A DNA stretch of 64,000 nt from PWPR01 sp046542315 (GTDB taxonomy: Bacteria; Bacillota; UBA994; PWPR01): contig JBKHBO010000002.1 in NCBI GenBank assembly GCA_046542315.1, forward strand, positions 1 through 64,000. The letters are read 5' to 3'. The notes below the pieces were generated by a model, which was not told the origin of the DNA, made no database searches, and saw nothing but the letters and a program-made list of their open reading frames with translations. Shown piece after piece: positions 26,999 to 36,177 of this stretch. Position numbers and translations under genes: made by a program. Position 1 is the first letter of the stretch. Every line of letters starts with the position of its first letter.

Positions 26999-28219
26999 AT
27001 GAGATCTACACCTAGCAGAAGACTTTATAGCCAAAAAAAAGAAAAACCAAAAAATAAACCTTATTCAAAAAAATCTATATTGATTATAATTTCATTATTA
27101 GTAATAGCAGTTTTTTTAATATGGAGATTAATTTTTTATGTTCCTAAATATGAAGTAAGTATTGAAGAATGGTATTATGAGGAAGAAGTAGGTGGTAGAC
27201 TGTTTTATGAAAGCACCCCAATTATTGCTAATAGTAAGGGTGTATTACATATAGAAGCAGAGAATAAGTCAACAGTAAGTGATAATGAAAATTTATTTTT
27301 AATAGTAAATAGCGAAAGAGAAGAGTCATTAAGAACAGAGATAGATGAAATTAAACAAAAGCTTAGTGAATTTGATTTGTCTGAAATCAAAGAGCCAACT
27401 AAAGAGCTAGTCAACGAAGAAACTCCTATACATGAGTTGAGAAACATGGTTAGATTATATGGATTTTACCAATCAGAACTTAAAGTTAGTGAAATAGTAG
27501 ATTCATACACCAGTATTCTTAGTTTAGAGAAGGATTACTTTAATTATATAAATAAAATTGAAAATGATAGAATAAGGTATGAATCATTACAAGAAGAACT
27601 TAATAACTTGGAAGTTGAGTATGAAGAATGTTCAGAGTTAACAACATCTCCTGCTGGAGGGATTTTGCTATACCAACATGATAATTTGGATTCAGAGATA
27701 TCAAATGATAATATTGAGTCAGATTACAACGAACTATTAAATAGTGAGATAAAAAAAGTAGTAGTTAATGAGGGAGATATAGTAGAGGCCGGAGATCAGA
27801 TAGGAATCATAATTAATGAAAAAATTTTTTACCTAGCACTGAATATACCCAAAGATTTGTCTTATTATTTAGATTTGGCTGAAACTATTAGCATTTCATT
27901 AGATGATGAAAGTATAAGCTATGAAATAGTGGAGAAAGACTTAGATAATTCATCTTATCTTTTAAGTACAACTGATTATATTGATCCTGAAGACAAAGAT
28001 CTAAAATTAAAAATAAATACTGAAAAATTAGAAGGGTTTTATGTGCCAAAAGAAGCTTTAATATCAGAAGATGAAAATAACTTCGTTTATGTTTATGATG
28101 GAAGACACCCGGTTAAAACTTCAATAGAAATACTAAAAGATGAAGAAGAAAAGTTTTTTGTAACAGGATTAAAAGATGGAGACAAAATTGTCGAAGACAT
28201 CGAAGAATTTAGGAGGTAA
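26999..28219 (+). CDS. HlyD-like single-pass membrane protein
   Basis: A 406-residue protein with a basic N-terminal tail, one membrane segment at about residues 25-45 and a large outside part. The middle is helical and strongly charged (about residues 98-215) and the end has beta segments (KKVVVNEGDIVEAGDQIGIII near residue 255) that look like a barrel-sandwich domain of membrane fusion proteins. No transporter partner is adjacent. Genes of this type occur between nrdR-like or division genes and yggS in Clostridia. It is translated with yggS, whose start lies five bases after its stop. Its function is unknown; a role in envelope or division is an inference from place only. Confidence 0.6.
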   Translation: MRSTPSRRLYSQKKEKPKNKPYSKKSILIIISLLVIAVFLIWRLIFYVPKYEVSIEEWYYEEEVGGRLFYESTPIIANSKGVLHIEAENKSTVSDNENLFLIVNSEREESLRTEIDEIKQKLSEFDLSEIKEPTKELVNEETPIHELRNMVRLYGFYQSELKVSEIVDSYTSILSLEKDYFNYINKIENDRIRYESLQEELNNLEVEYEECSELTTSPAGGILLYQHDNLDSEISNDNIESDYNELLNSEIKKVVVNEGDIVEAGDQIGIIINEKIFYLALNIPKDLSYYLDLAETISISLDDESISYEIVEKDLDNSSYLLSTTDYIDPEDKDLKLKINTEKLEGFYVPKEALISEDENNFVYVYDGRHPVKTSIEILKDEEEKFFVTGLKDGDKIVEDIEEFRR

Positions 28220-28223
28220 ATGT

Positions 28224-28904
28224 GTGGAAGATAAGCTACAAGTTGTAAGAGATAAAATTAGAAGAGCAGCCTTGAAAAGCCAAAGAGATTATAATGATAT
28301 CAAGTTAATCGCAGTTTCAAAAACTAGATCCATCAATGAAATAGATTTAGCTAAGGAACTAGGCATAAAGGATTTTGGCGAAAATAGAGTTCAAGAGCTT
28401 GAAGAAAAAATTGCTTTGAGACCAAGCTATAATTGGCATATGATTGGTTCTTTACAATCCAATAAAGTTAAATATATTTTTGATAAAGTAGCTCTTATTC
28501 ACAGTCTTGACAGAAAAAGTCTAGCAAAAGAATTAGAGAAGAGAGCTATCCAAAATGAAATTGAAGTAAAAGCTTTAGTTCAAGTAAATATTTCTGGTGA
28601 AGACAGTAAATCGGGTATTTCGCCAGAAAATGTTTTCAACTTTTTTGAGTATTTAGAAAAAAAGCCTCATATTAATGTTATTGGATTAATGACAATGGCC
28701 CCGTATACTCAAGACGAAAAAATATTAAGAGAAGTTTTCTCAGGATTAAGAAAGCTTAAATTGAAATTAAATGAAGATTTTTATAATGAAAATAGACTTA
28801 AACATTTATCTATGGGAATGTCTAATGATTATGAAATTGCTATTGAAGAAGGTGCTACTATAGTAAGAATAGGTTCTGCTATATTTGGTGAATATAACTA
28901 CTAA
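28224..28904 (+). CDS. PLP homeostasis protein YggS/YlmE
   Basis: A 226-residue alanine-racemase-fold protein that binds PLP but has no known catalytic role. The GTG at 28224 is chosen because AGGAGG lies seven bases upstream; an ATG at 28176 falls inside the previous gene. The PLP lysine is in IAVSKTRS near residue 37, followed by FGENRVQE, WHMIGSLQSNK and the C-terminal LSMGMSNDYEIAIEEG signature. It keeps PLP and amino acid pools balanced. It lies in the ylm group next to yggT, as in most Firmicutes, though sepF is missing. Confidence 0.92.
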   Translation: MEDKLQVVRDKIRRAALKSQRDYNDIKLIAVSKTRSINEIDLAKELGIKDFGENRVQELEEKIALRPSYNWHMIGSLQSNKVKYIFDKVALIHSLDRKSLAKELEKRAIQNEIEVKALVQVNISGEDSKSGISPENVFNFFEYLEKKPHINVIGLMTMAPYTQDEKILREVFSGLRKLKLKLNEDFYNENRLKHLSMGMSNDYEIAIEEGATIVRIGSAIFGEYNY

Positions 28905-28918
28905 GGAGGAGGAGAATT

Positions 28919-29173
28919 ATGGGAATTATTAATATGTTTTTAAATTTAATATTGGATGTATTTTCAATATTATTGATAATAAGAATTGTGATGTCTTTTT
29001 TAAATATGGGGAGACACAGCAGTAAGATAGCTGAAGTTACATATGATATTACTGACGTAGTATTAAACCCAATACAAAAAGTGCTAAAGCCTGTAAGATT
29101 AGGCGATTATTATTTAGATTTTGCACCTTTAGTTGTATTAATCATAATAAATATAATACAGAATTTAATTTAG
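28919..29173 (+). CDS. YggT/YlmG family membrane protein
   Basis: An 84-residue protein with two hydrophobic segments flanking RIVMSFLNMGRHSSK and DVVLNPIQKVLKPVRLGDYYLDFAP, the standard YggT repeat. Its function is poorly known, with links to division and membrane organisation. The ribosome site AAGGAGGAGG is very strong. lspA starts one base after its stop. Confidence 0.88.
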   Translation: MGIINMFLNLILDVFSILLIIRIVMSFLNMGRHSSKIAEVTYDITDVVLNPIQKVLKPVRLGDYYLDFAPLVVLIIINIIQNLI

Positions 29174-29174
29174 A

Positions 29175-29627
29175 ATGGTTAGTATAATTACAGTATTAGT
29201 TTTTATTATTGATAGGGTAGTGAAACTTTATATACTAAATAACTTTGCATTGTATGAATCAAGACCTTTTATTGGGGAAATTGTATCATTGACTTTTGTT
29301 AAAAATACTGGTGCTGCTTTCAGTATATTACAAGGCAAAAGAGCATTTTTTATTATTATGACAATAATAATGTTAGCTCTTATTGTATATTTGTACAGAG
29401 AAGTATTAGAAAAAAGCATTTATACTAAGATATCCGTTGGGTTAATAATCGGAGGAGCATTAGGTAATTTTTATGATAGATTTGTTTATCATTATGTAGT
29501 AGATTTTATTGATTTTCATTTCTTCCCAGTATTTAATATAGCGGATTCAGCATTGGTTGTAGGTACTATTATTTTGTCAATTATTATATGGAATTCAGAT
29601 AAGAAATCTAATACAAACTTAAGTTAA
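29175..29627 (+). CDS. lspA: Lipoprotein signal peptidase II
   Basis: A 150-residue membrane protease with four helices. The catalytic aspartates are D110 in the segment following GNFYDRF, and D124 in FNIADSALVVG. The FVKNTGAAFSIL loop near residue 41 is also typical. It cleaves signal peptides of lipidated lipoproteins. It follows yggT directly and is followed by rluD after 11 bases, the usual Firmicutes pair. Confidence 0.94.
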   Translation: MVSIITVLVFIIDRVVKLYILNNFALYESRPFIGEIVSLTFVKNTGAAFSILQGKRAFFIIMTIIMLALIVYLYREVLEKSIYTKISVGLIIGGALGNFYDRFVYHYVVDFIDFHFFPVFNIADSALVVGTIILSIIIWNSDKKSNTNLS

Positions 29628-29638
29628 TGGTGATTTAA

Positions 29639-30565
29639 TTGAAGAAAATTTTGTTGTATGTCAATGAAGAAGAAGATGGAGATAGAATTGATGTATTTTT
29701 AGCTAACAATACTGATATGAGTCGTTCAAGAATTCAGAAACTAATAAAGAAAGATCAAGTAGAGTTAAATAACAATATAAATAAAAAAGCTAGTACAAAT
29801 GTAAATGTAGGAGATAAAGTCTTACTAAATGTTCCAAAACCAGAGGAATATGCAATAAGAAAGCAAAATATTGATATTGATATTATCTATCAGGATTTTG
29901 ACATTATTATAGTTAATAAACCTGTTGGTATGGTAGTACATCCCAGCCCTGGACATAAAGATGGAACACTTGTTAATGCTTTATTGTATAAATGCAGAGA
30001 TTTGTCAGGAATAAATGGTGTTTTAAGACCTGGCATAGTCCATCGCTTAGATAAAGACACTAGTGGAGTTATGGTTGTTGCTAAAAATGATTTTTCTCAT
30101 GTTTCATTAAGTGCGCAATTTAAACAAAAAACAATTAATAAAACTTACCTAGCGATGGTATATGGAAGAGTTAAATCTAAAGAGGGTAAGATAAAGACAT
30201 TTATAGGAAGAGATCCACACAATAGATTGAAAATGAGCGTTTTGAATAATAGAGGTAAAATAGCTATAACTCATTACAAGGTTGTAAAATACTTTGGAGA
30301 TTATACTTTGCTTAATATAAATCTAGAAACAGGAAGAACTCATCAAATAAGAGTACATATGGATTACTTAGGATATCCAATTATTGGTGATGAAACCTAT
30401 GGGAATAAAAACTCTTTAGGAGCTTTTTCTGGGTCACAGTTTCTGCACGCAAAAAATATAGAGTTTTATCATCCTAGAAAGCAAAAAAGAGTTAAGTTTA
30501 GTGCAACCTTACCTAGAGATAGGATTGATTTTTTAAAAAGATTAAAAAATACTAGTCAAGGATAA
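29639..30565 (+). CDS. rluD: RluD-family 23S rRNA pseudouridine synthase
   Basis: A 308-residue enzyme starting with TTG, five bases after GGTGA. An S4 RNA-binding domain covers about residues 12-75 (DRIDVFLANN, SRIQKLIKKDQV). The catalytic aspartate is D138 in GIVHRLDKDTSG, and TGRTHQIRVHMDYLGYPIIGDETYG near residue 230 is the RluA/RluC/RluD signature. RluD is the likely target class (helix 69), but members are hard to tell apart. Confidence 0.88.
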   Translation: MKKILLYVNEEEDGDRIDVFLANNTDMSRSRIQKLIKKDQVELNNNINKKASTNVNVGDKVLLNVPKPEEYAIRKQNIDIDIIYQDFDIIIVNKPVGMVVHPSPGHKDGTLVNALLYKCRDLSGINGVLRPGIVHRLDKDTSGVMVVAKNDFSHVSLSAQFKQKTINKTYLAMVYGRVKSKEGKIKTFIGRDPHNRLKMSVLNNRGKIAITHYKVVKYFGDYTLLNINLETGRTHQIRVHMDYLGYPIIGDETYGNKNSLGAFSGSQFLHAKNIEFYHPRKQKRVKFSATLPRDRIDFLKRLKNTSQG

Positions 30566-30590
30566 AAAAAAATGTTAATATTCGATTGAG

Positions 30591-30671
30591 CCTTTAAGGG
30601 TATCCTGTGAGATACAAAGGTATTTAACCTACTAAGCTATTATGCTGCCCTTAAAGAGGGGCAGTTTTTTT
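30591..30671 (+). promoter_or_regulatory. PyrR-responsive transcription attenuator
   Basis: The 5' part (30591-30620) folds into the PyrR binding loop: a lower stem CCTTT/AAAGG, a purine-rich bulge, an upper stem GTATC/GATAC and the loop CTGTGA, matching the known consensus with CNGNGA. The 3' part is an intrinsic terminator (CTGCCC 30645-30650, GGGCAG 30659-30664, then a T run). UMP-bound PyrR should favour the terminator and reduce pyrR-uraA expression when pyrimidines are plentiful. Confidence 0.88.
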
Positions 30672-30696
30672 ATTTCTGTATGAGAGGAGGCATAAA

Positions 30697-31230
30697 GTGC
30701 GAATTAAGACACAAATTATGGATGCTAAAGCTATGCAAAGAGCACTCACAAGGATTTCTCATGAAATTATTGAAAGAAATAAGGGAGTAGAAGACCTAGT
30801 CATTATTGGTATTCAAAGAAGAGGATCTACTTTAGCTAAAGTGATTGCAGAAAATATCGAAAAAATTGAATCTTGTAAGATTCATGTAAGTGAAATTGAT
30901 ATTACACTATACCGTGATGACTTGGATCAAATTAATGATCAACCTGTGGTAAAAACAAATGAGTTCAACATTGCTGTGAAAGATAAAACTGTAGTTTTAG
31001 TAGATGATGTGCTATTTACAGGCAGAACTGTAAGAGCTGCTTTAGATGCAATTGTTGATATAGGCAGACCTAAATCTATTCAATTAGCAGTGCTCATTGA
31101 TAGAGGACACAGAGAGTTACCAATCAGAGCTGACTATGTAGGAAAAAATGTACCAACTTCTAATAAAGAAACTGTAGCAGTACAAGTGCAAGAATATGAC
31201 AACTTAGAACAAGTAATAATATTAGAATAA
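30697..31230 (+). CDS. pyrR: Bifunctional PyrR regulator / uracil phosphoribosyltransferase
   Basis: A 177-residue type I phosphoribosyltransferase starting with GTG after GAGAGGAGG. The PRPP loop VVLVDDVLFTGRTVRAALD is near residue 104 and IGIQRRGSTLA near residue 38. It binds the pyr leader RNA just upstream and also converts uracil to UMP. The operon contains only uraA downstream, so it controls uracil uptake here. Confidence 0.95.
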   Translation: MRIKTQIMDAKAMQRALTRISHEIIERNKGVEDLVIIGIQRRGSTLAKVIAENIEKIESCKIHVSEIDITLYRDDLDQINDQPVVKTNEFNIAVKDKTVVLVDDVLFTGRTVRAALDAIVDIGRPKSIQLAVLIDRGHRELPIRADYVGKNVPTSNKETVAVQVQEYDNLEQVIILE

Positions 31231-31245
31231 AACTGGAGGAGAAAT

Positions 31246-32427
31246 ATGAGAGAAAAAATTAGTATTTCGAAACTTTTACCACTAGGATTTCAGCATGTGT
31301 TTGCAATGTTTGGAGCAACTATATTCGTTCCGCTTGCAACTGGACTTGACCCAGCTGTAGCACTTTTCACATCTGGTATAGGAACATTATTGTTTCACTT
31401 ATTAACAAAAGGGAAAGTGCCTGCTTACTTAGGTTCTTCTTTCGCATTTATTGCCCCAATTACATTAGCAGTTTCTGAGTATGGAGTTAGTGCAGCAATG
31501 GGAGCCTGTGCAGTAGTGGGTCTTTTATACGTATTTACTGGATTTCTAATTAAAAAACTAGGAACTGAAGTAGTTGATAAATTAATACCACCAGTAGTAA
31601 TAGGACCTATAATTATAGTTATTGGATTAGGCCTAGCTTCAGTAGCAAAAACCTATTCATCAGAACATTATCTAACTGCATTTTTTACTCTTGCAGTTGT
31701 TATAGCTACTAGTATTTATAGTAAAGGGTTTTTCAAAGTTATTCCAGTATTAACTGGAATAGTAGCAGGATATATTTTCTCTCTAATTTTACAAACAACA
31801 GGTATCGGTCCAACTTTAATAGACTTCACAGTTGTAAACAACGCATCTTGGATGCCATCATTACCTAATTTTACTGCACCAAGTTTTAATTTAAGTGCAA
31901 TCTTATTAGTTGTACCAGTAGGTTTAGTTACAATGATAGAACACTTAGGAGATATGATGGCAATTAGCAGAACAGTGGAGATTGACTATATAAAAGATCC
32001 TGGTGTGCATAAGACTCTTCTTGGAGATGGTTTAGCTACAGCTTTAGCTGGGTTACTTGGCGGACCACCAAATACAACTTATGGTGAGAATATTGGTATT
32101 TTAGCTTTAACTAAAGTATATAACCCAATAGTAATTGAAGCTGCAGCAATTATTGTTATTATTTTATCAGTATTGCCAAAAATAGGTGCTGTTTTACAAA
32201 CTATACCATTGGCGGTTATGGGCGGAGTTATGATAATGGTTTTTGGTATGATTGCTAGTGTAGGATTACGTACTTTAATAGAAAATAACGTAGACCTCAA
32301 AGAAAATAGAAATCTAATTATTGTTTCTGTGATTTTAGTTTTAGGATTAAGTGGAATTTCTCTCTTTGGTTTAGCTGGTATGAGTTTGTCAGCGATTGCA
32401 GGGATTGTTTTAAATAAAGTTTTATAA
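31246..32427 (+). CDS. uraA: Uracil permease (NCS2 family)
   Basis: A 393-residue nucleobase:cation symporter with about fourteen helices. GFQHVFAMFGATIFVPLATGLDP near the start, the substrate-site stretch with EHLGDMMAISRTV near residue 231, and GGPPNTTYGENIGILALTKV near residue 273 are NCS2/UraA signatures. It is co-transcribed with pyrR behind the attenuator. A strong terminator follows. Confidence 0.93.
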   Translation: MREKISISKLLPLGFQHVFAMFGATIFVPLATGLDPAVALFTSGIGTLLFHLLTKGKVPAYLGSSFAFIAPITLAVSEYGVSAAMGACAVVGLLYVFTGFLIKKLGTEVVDKLIPPVVIGPIIIVIGLGLASVAKTYSSEHYLTAFFTLAVVIATSIYSKGFFKVIPVLTGIVAGYIFSLILQTTGIGPTLIDFTVVNNASWMPSLPNFTAPSFNLSAILLVVPVGLVTMIEHLGDMMAISRTVEIDYIKDPGVHKTLLGDGLATALAGLLGGPPNTTYGENIGILALTKVYNPIVIEAAAIIVIILSVLPKIGAVLQTIPLAVMGGVMIMVFGMIASVGLRTLIENNVDLKENRNLIIVSVILVLGLSGISLFGLAGMSLSAIAGIVLNKVL

Positions 32428-32436
32428 TAATGAAAA

Positions 32437-32482
32437 TCCCCTAAAGGTTGATTAAAACTAATCTTTAGGGGTTATTTTTTTT
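32437..32482. terminator. Terminator between convergent uraA and rqcH
   Basis: CCCCTAAAG (32438-32446) pairs with CTTTAGGGG (32463-32471), extended inside by wobble pairs, then a long T run to about 32482. It ends uraA transcription and may also act on rqcH. Confidence 0.85.
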
Positions 32483-32502
32483 GCATAAAATTTAGTTATA
32501 AT

Positions 32503-34173
32503 TTACTCAGGTTTTTCTGGAGTAATATAAATAGTTTTTTGATCTGTATAAAATACTTGTCCAGGATGGCTACCTTTTTGCTTATAAACGTTTTTAATTT
32601 GTGTATAATCAACCGGAACATTTGATGAGTTTTTTGCTTTACTATAGTATGCTGCTAAATTTGCTGCCTTAAGTAATACTTCATCACTAACTTCTTGTCC
32701 ATTATTTCTTATTACTACATGAGAACCTGGTATGTTTTTAGTATGAAACCAAATATCTTCTTTATTTGCTTTTCTTAGAGTTAAATAGTCATTTTGCTTG
32801 TTATTCTTACCTACTTCAATTTTAAAACCATCTATATAGAATGATCTAGGCTCACTTTTTGATTCTTGTTTCTTATCCTTATTAGGAAGATTATCTTTTT
32901 TCTCTTTATCTTTCATATATTTGCTTTCAATTAATTCAGACTTAATTTCTTCTAAAGTTTCTAAGTCCTCAGAGGATTCTATATTACTCAATATGCTTTC
33001 TAAATAATCTAATTCGTTTTTATTCTTTTTAATATATTTCTGGGTCATTTTTTGAGTTCTAATAGCTTTCTCATATTTTTTATAATATTCTTTTAAATTC
33101 CTTTGCGGAGACTTCTTAGGATTTAGTTCAATAGTAATCTCTGGCATATCTTCACTGTAATAGTCAACTACTATGACTTTTTCTTTTCCCTCCTCAATTT
33201 GATATAAATTAGCCTTAATCAAATCTCCCTGTCTTTTATATTCATTAGCTTTTAAAGATTCTCGATATTTCTTCTCTTGTTTCTTAATTGTCTTCTTTAG
33301 TTTTTTTATCTCATTGTTAATAATACTGGCCAGTTTATTTTTAATACTGTTAATTTTTTTGTTGTAAACTTTAATTTCATATTGGTTATCAATTGCTTCA
33401 TTCATAAATTCAAACTCTTTATACTCATTACCGATATGTGTATATTTCAAAGCACCAGCAAGAACTCTGCCTCTATTGTCAAAAGTTATGCTAGGTTCAA
33501 AAAGGTTATTAGTTATTATATTTCTTAATTCATTTACACTTTTGTCAAAGGTTTCAAATCTATGGATTAGTTCTCTTGCGACTAAAGGACTGATGCCTTC
33601 ATATAGTTTTACAAAATCTTTAGTAGGATTTTCAATTTCCATCTCATAATCATCAAAAATATCTTTTTTATTTGAAGGTGGAATTTCATAGGTCAATCCT
33701 GGGAGGACTTGTCTGACACTGCTCATCCCAAAAGGGACTCTAGTGATTGCATCAATAATTTTCCTTGTATCTGTATGTAGCAAGATAATATTACTATATT
33801 TTCCCATAAGCTCTACTATTAATGATTTATTAATTAAGTTTCCTAGATCATCTCTACTTTCAATTACAAATTCAATGATTCTTTCTAAACCAGGCTGTTT
33901 AACATCAAGTAGCCTTCCTCCATCAATATGCTTTCTTAAAAGCATACAAAACATTGGTGCCTGATATGGATTCTCAAAATCTTGCTCTGTTAGATGCAAT
34001 CTATAACCTTCTGCATTGCTATTAATTAAGACTTTATAATTAGATTTTTGATTATATATATTAATTATTAATTGGTCTTTTTTTGGTTGATGTGATTTCT
34101 GTATTCTTCCATTAATTATCTTATCTTTTAGTTCATTAGTTATTACATGTAGAGAAAGTCCATCTACTGCCAT
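32503..34173 (-). CDS. rqcH: Ribosome quality control factor RqcH (FbpA/NEMF family)
   Basis: A 556-residue NFACT protein, often named fibronectin-binding protein A. The ATG at 34173 is preferred over two ATGs just upstream because AAGGG lies ten bases before it and the start then reads MAVDGLSLH as in the family. It has the NFACT-N domain, a paired helix-hairpin and long coiled coil (about residues 280-420), and the C-terminal NFACT-R (DUF814) with DIWFHTKNIPGSHVVI. RqcH adds C-terminal alanine tails to chains stalled on 50S subunits. The residue pair that is usually Asp-Arg reads Glu-Arg here (GLERI), a variant. Confidence 0.9.
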   Translation of the reverse strand: MAVDGLSLHVITNELKDKIINGRIQKSHQPKKDQLIINIYNQKSNYKVLINSNAEGYRLHLTEQDFENPYQAPMFCMLLRKHIDGGRLLDVKQPGLERIIEFVIESRDDLGNLINKSLIVELMGKYSNIILLHTDTRKIIDAITRVPFGMSSVRQVLPGLTYEIPPSNKKDIFDDYEMEIENPTKDFVKLYEGISPLVARELIHRFETFDKSVNELRNIITNNLFEPSITFDNRGRVLAGALKYTHIGNEYKEFEFMNEAIDNQYEIKVYNKKINSIKNKLASIINNEIKKLKKTIKKQEKKYRESLKANEYKRQGDLIKANLYQIEEGKEKVIVVDYYSEDMPEITIELNPKKSPQRNLKEYYKKYEKAIRTQKMTQKYIKKNKNELDYLESILSNIESSEDLETLEEIKSELIESKYMKDKEKKDNLPNKDKKQESKSEPRSFYIDGFKIEVGKNNKQNDYLTLRKANKEDIWFHTKNIPGSHVVIRNNGQEVSDEVLLKAANLAAYYSKAKNSSNVPVDYTQIKNVYKQKGSHPGQVFYTDQKTIYITPEKPE

Positions 34174-34327
34174 TTTCATCATTCCCTTACTTAATTTATA
34201 TCAAGAGTGTATTTAGTATTTTAACATATGATATAGTATATTGACCAGTTTGTGAGTATTATACTTTTTGAATGAAGGCAAGTGACTAAAGAAGGCTCAT
34301 ATGCTGGTAAACAAATCTTTACTAGTG

Positions 34328-34333
34328 TATAAT
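34328..34333 (+). promoter_or_regulatory. Likely -10 box upstream of yicC
   Basis: A perfect TATAAT lies about 33 bases before the yicC start, in the 192-base gap between divergent rqcH and yicC. No good -35 box is seen at the usual distance. The rest of the gap shows only AT-rich sequence. Confidence 0.4.
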
Positions 34334-34365
34334 AGTTTCAAATAAAATTGATAGGAGTTTTATTA

Positions 34366-35247
34366 ATGTTACAAAGTATGACTGGCTACGGAATGCATAC
34401 AGAACAAATAGGAAATAGAGATTTTACGTTTGAAGTAAAAGGTGTTAATAATAGATATTTAGACGTAAGGGTCCATTTACCAAGAGATTATTATAAATTA
34501 GAGAGTGAAATAAAAGATCTCATTTCAACTTTTGTCAATAGAGGAAAAGTAGATTTATATATAAATTTTAAAACTCTTCCAGATACCGATATTGAAGTAG
34601 AAATTAATGAGAAACTAATGAATGAATATTACCATAAAATTAGCTCAGCACTAAAAGGTATTAAGCAAGAACAAAAAGTCAATATAGACTTTATTCTTTC
34701 TCAGCCTAATATAGTTACAACTAAGGAGCCTGAAATAGAAATTGACGACCAAAGAGACGAAATTTTAGAAGCAATATCTAAAGCATGCAAAGAATTTGTT
34801 AGTATGAGAAAGATGGAAGCAAATAATTTAGTTAAATCAATTAATGAACAACTAAATCAAATTCAAACTCAACTAGCACTAGTTTCAGAAAGATCTAATA
34901 GTGTAGTTATTGAATACAAAGAAAAACTAGAAGAGAAAATAGGAGATTTATTACCTGAAGATGTCGAGGTGGATCAAGATAAACTTGCCAATGAAGTTGC
35001 ATATTATGCTGATAAAGCTGGTATTGATGAAGAAATAGTTAGAATTAGTAGCCATGTGAATCAATTCCATCATAATTTAAAAAGTGAAAGAAAAGTCGGC
35101 AGAAAATTAGATTTTTTAGTACAAGAACTTAATAGAGAGATCAATACTATTGGATCAAAATCATCAGATGTACCAATTACTAATGCTGTAGTTGAATTAA
35201 AGTCAATTATCGAAAAAATTAGAGAGCAAGTTCAAAATTTAGAATAG
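34366..35247 (+). CDS. YicC family endoribonuclease
   Basis: A 293-residue YicC/YloC protein. The ATG at 34366 is chosen because AGGAG lies eight bases before it and gives the standard MxxSMTGYG start. VKGVNNRYLDVRVHLPRDY near residue 24 and EVDQDKLANEVAYYADKAGIDEEI near residue 203 are family hallmarks, and the C-terminal DUF1732 is complete. Family members are reported to be RNases. gmk follows after eight bases, as in most Firmicutes, although remA is absent here. Confidence 0.9.
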   Translation: MLQSMTGYGMHTEQIGNRDFTFEVKGVNNRYLDVRVHLPRDYYKLESEIKDLISTFVNRGKVDLYINFKTLPDTDIEVEINEKLMNEYYHKISSALKGIKQEQKVNIDFILSQPNIVTTKEPEIEIDDQRDEILEAISKACKEFVSMRKMEANNLVKSINEQLNQIQTQLALVSERSNSVVIEYKEKLEEKIGDLLPEDVEVDQDKLANEVAYYADKAGIDEEIVRISSHVNQFHHNLKSERKVGRKLDFLVQELNREINTIGSKSSDVPITNAVVELKSIIEKIREQVQNLE

Positions 35248-35255
35248 GTGATAAA

Positions 35256-35825
35256 ATGCAAGGAGTATTATTGGTAGTTTGTGGACCTTCTGGTGTTGGT
35301 AAAGGTACTATTAATAAAAAACTATTAGAAACGCAAGATAATTTAATTAATTCAATTTCAGCAACAACTAGAAAGCCTAGGATTAATGAAGAAGAAGGAA
35401 AACATTATTATTTCATCAGTGAAGAAGAGTTTGAAGGAATGATAAAAAGAGGTGAGTTTTTAGAATGGGCCAAAGTCCATGGTTATTACTATGGAACTCC
35501 AAAAATGCCCGTATTTAAAGCCCTAGGAATAGGATTGAATGTTTTATTAGAAATTGATGTCCAAGGTGCTTTGCAAATTAAAGAGAACTATAGTAAATCA
35601 ATTCTAATCTTTTTAATACCTCCAAACATGGAAGAACTTGAACGCAGGTTAAGATATAGAGGAACAGAAGATGATGATGAAATTGCTCGGAGATTAAAAA
35701 CTGCTGAATGGGAATTAACCATGATAGATAAATTCGATTATGCTATAATAAATGATGAGGTAGATAGAACATATCAAGAAGTTCTTGATATTTTAAAAAA
35801 TCATAAAGGATATAATAAGAGGTGA
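35256..35825 (+). CDS. gmk: Guanylate kinase
   Basis: A 189-residue kinase that converts GMP to GDP. The P-loop GPSGVGKGT spans residues 10-18; the GMP-binding SATTRKPRINEEEGKHYYF follows near residue 35, and LEIDVQGALQIK near residue 93. Ribosome site AGGTGA is present. rpoZ follows four bases after the stop. Confidence 0.95.
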   Translation: MQGVLLVVCGPSGVGKGTINKKLLETQDNLINSISATTRKPRINEEEGKHYYFISEEEFEGMIKRGEFLEWAKVHGYYYGTPKMPVFKALGIGLNVLLEIDVQGALQIKENYSKSILIFLIPPNMEELERRLRYRGTEDDDEIARRLKTAEWELTMIDKFDYAIINDEVDRTYQEVLDILKNHKGYNKR

Positions 35826-35829
35826 TTAA

Positions 35830-36114
35830 ATGTTAATAAAACCATCTATAGACAGTTTATTAGAAAAAGTTGAAAATAAATATGCTTTAGTAGTTTTATC
35901 TTCTGCTAGAGCTAGGCAGTTAAGAGAAGCACTACTAGCAATAGATCCAGATGAATCGGATGACAAAGATGTTAAGCTATTAAAGGAAGTATCAGTAGCT
36001 TTGGAAGAAATTAATCAAGAAGAAATTGATTTCAGCTTTTTAGATAATTACATGGAGGAAATGAGAAAAGCAAAAGAAGAACAAAATAGTAATTCAGAAG
36101 AACATGAAGAATAG
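35830..36114 (+). CDS. rpoZ: RNA polymerase omega subunit
   Basis: A 94-residue omega subunit. MLIKPSIDSLLEKVENKYALVVLSSARARQL matches the family start, including the conserved ARARQL. It is longer than the usual 65-80 residues because of an acidic tail (about residues 55-94). Omega helps fold and hold beta-prime. It lies behind gmk in its usual position. A hairpin follows before priA, and the coaBC gene often found here is absent. Confidence 0.88.
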   Translation: MLIKPSIDSLLEKVENKYALVVLSSARARQLREALLAIDPDESDDKDVKLLKEVSVALEEINQEEIDFSFLDNYMEEMRKAKEEQNSNSEEHEE

Positions 36115-36123
36115 TAGTAGAAA

Positions 36124-36150
36124 TTAAAGCATGGCTTGTCCATGCTTTAA
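36124..36150 (+). terminator. Hairpin between rpoZ and priA
   Basis: TTAAAGCATGG (36124-36134) and CCATGCTTTAA (36140-36150) form a perfect 11-base stem with a five-base loop. The T tract after it is broken, so termination may be partial. Confidence 0.6.
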
Positions 36151-36177
36151 TAATCTTATACAGGAGGTGACCTTTAT

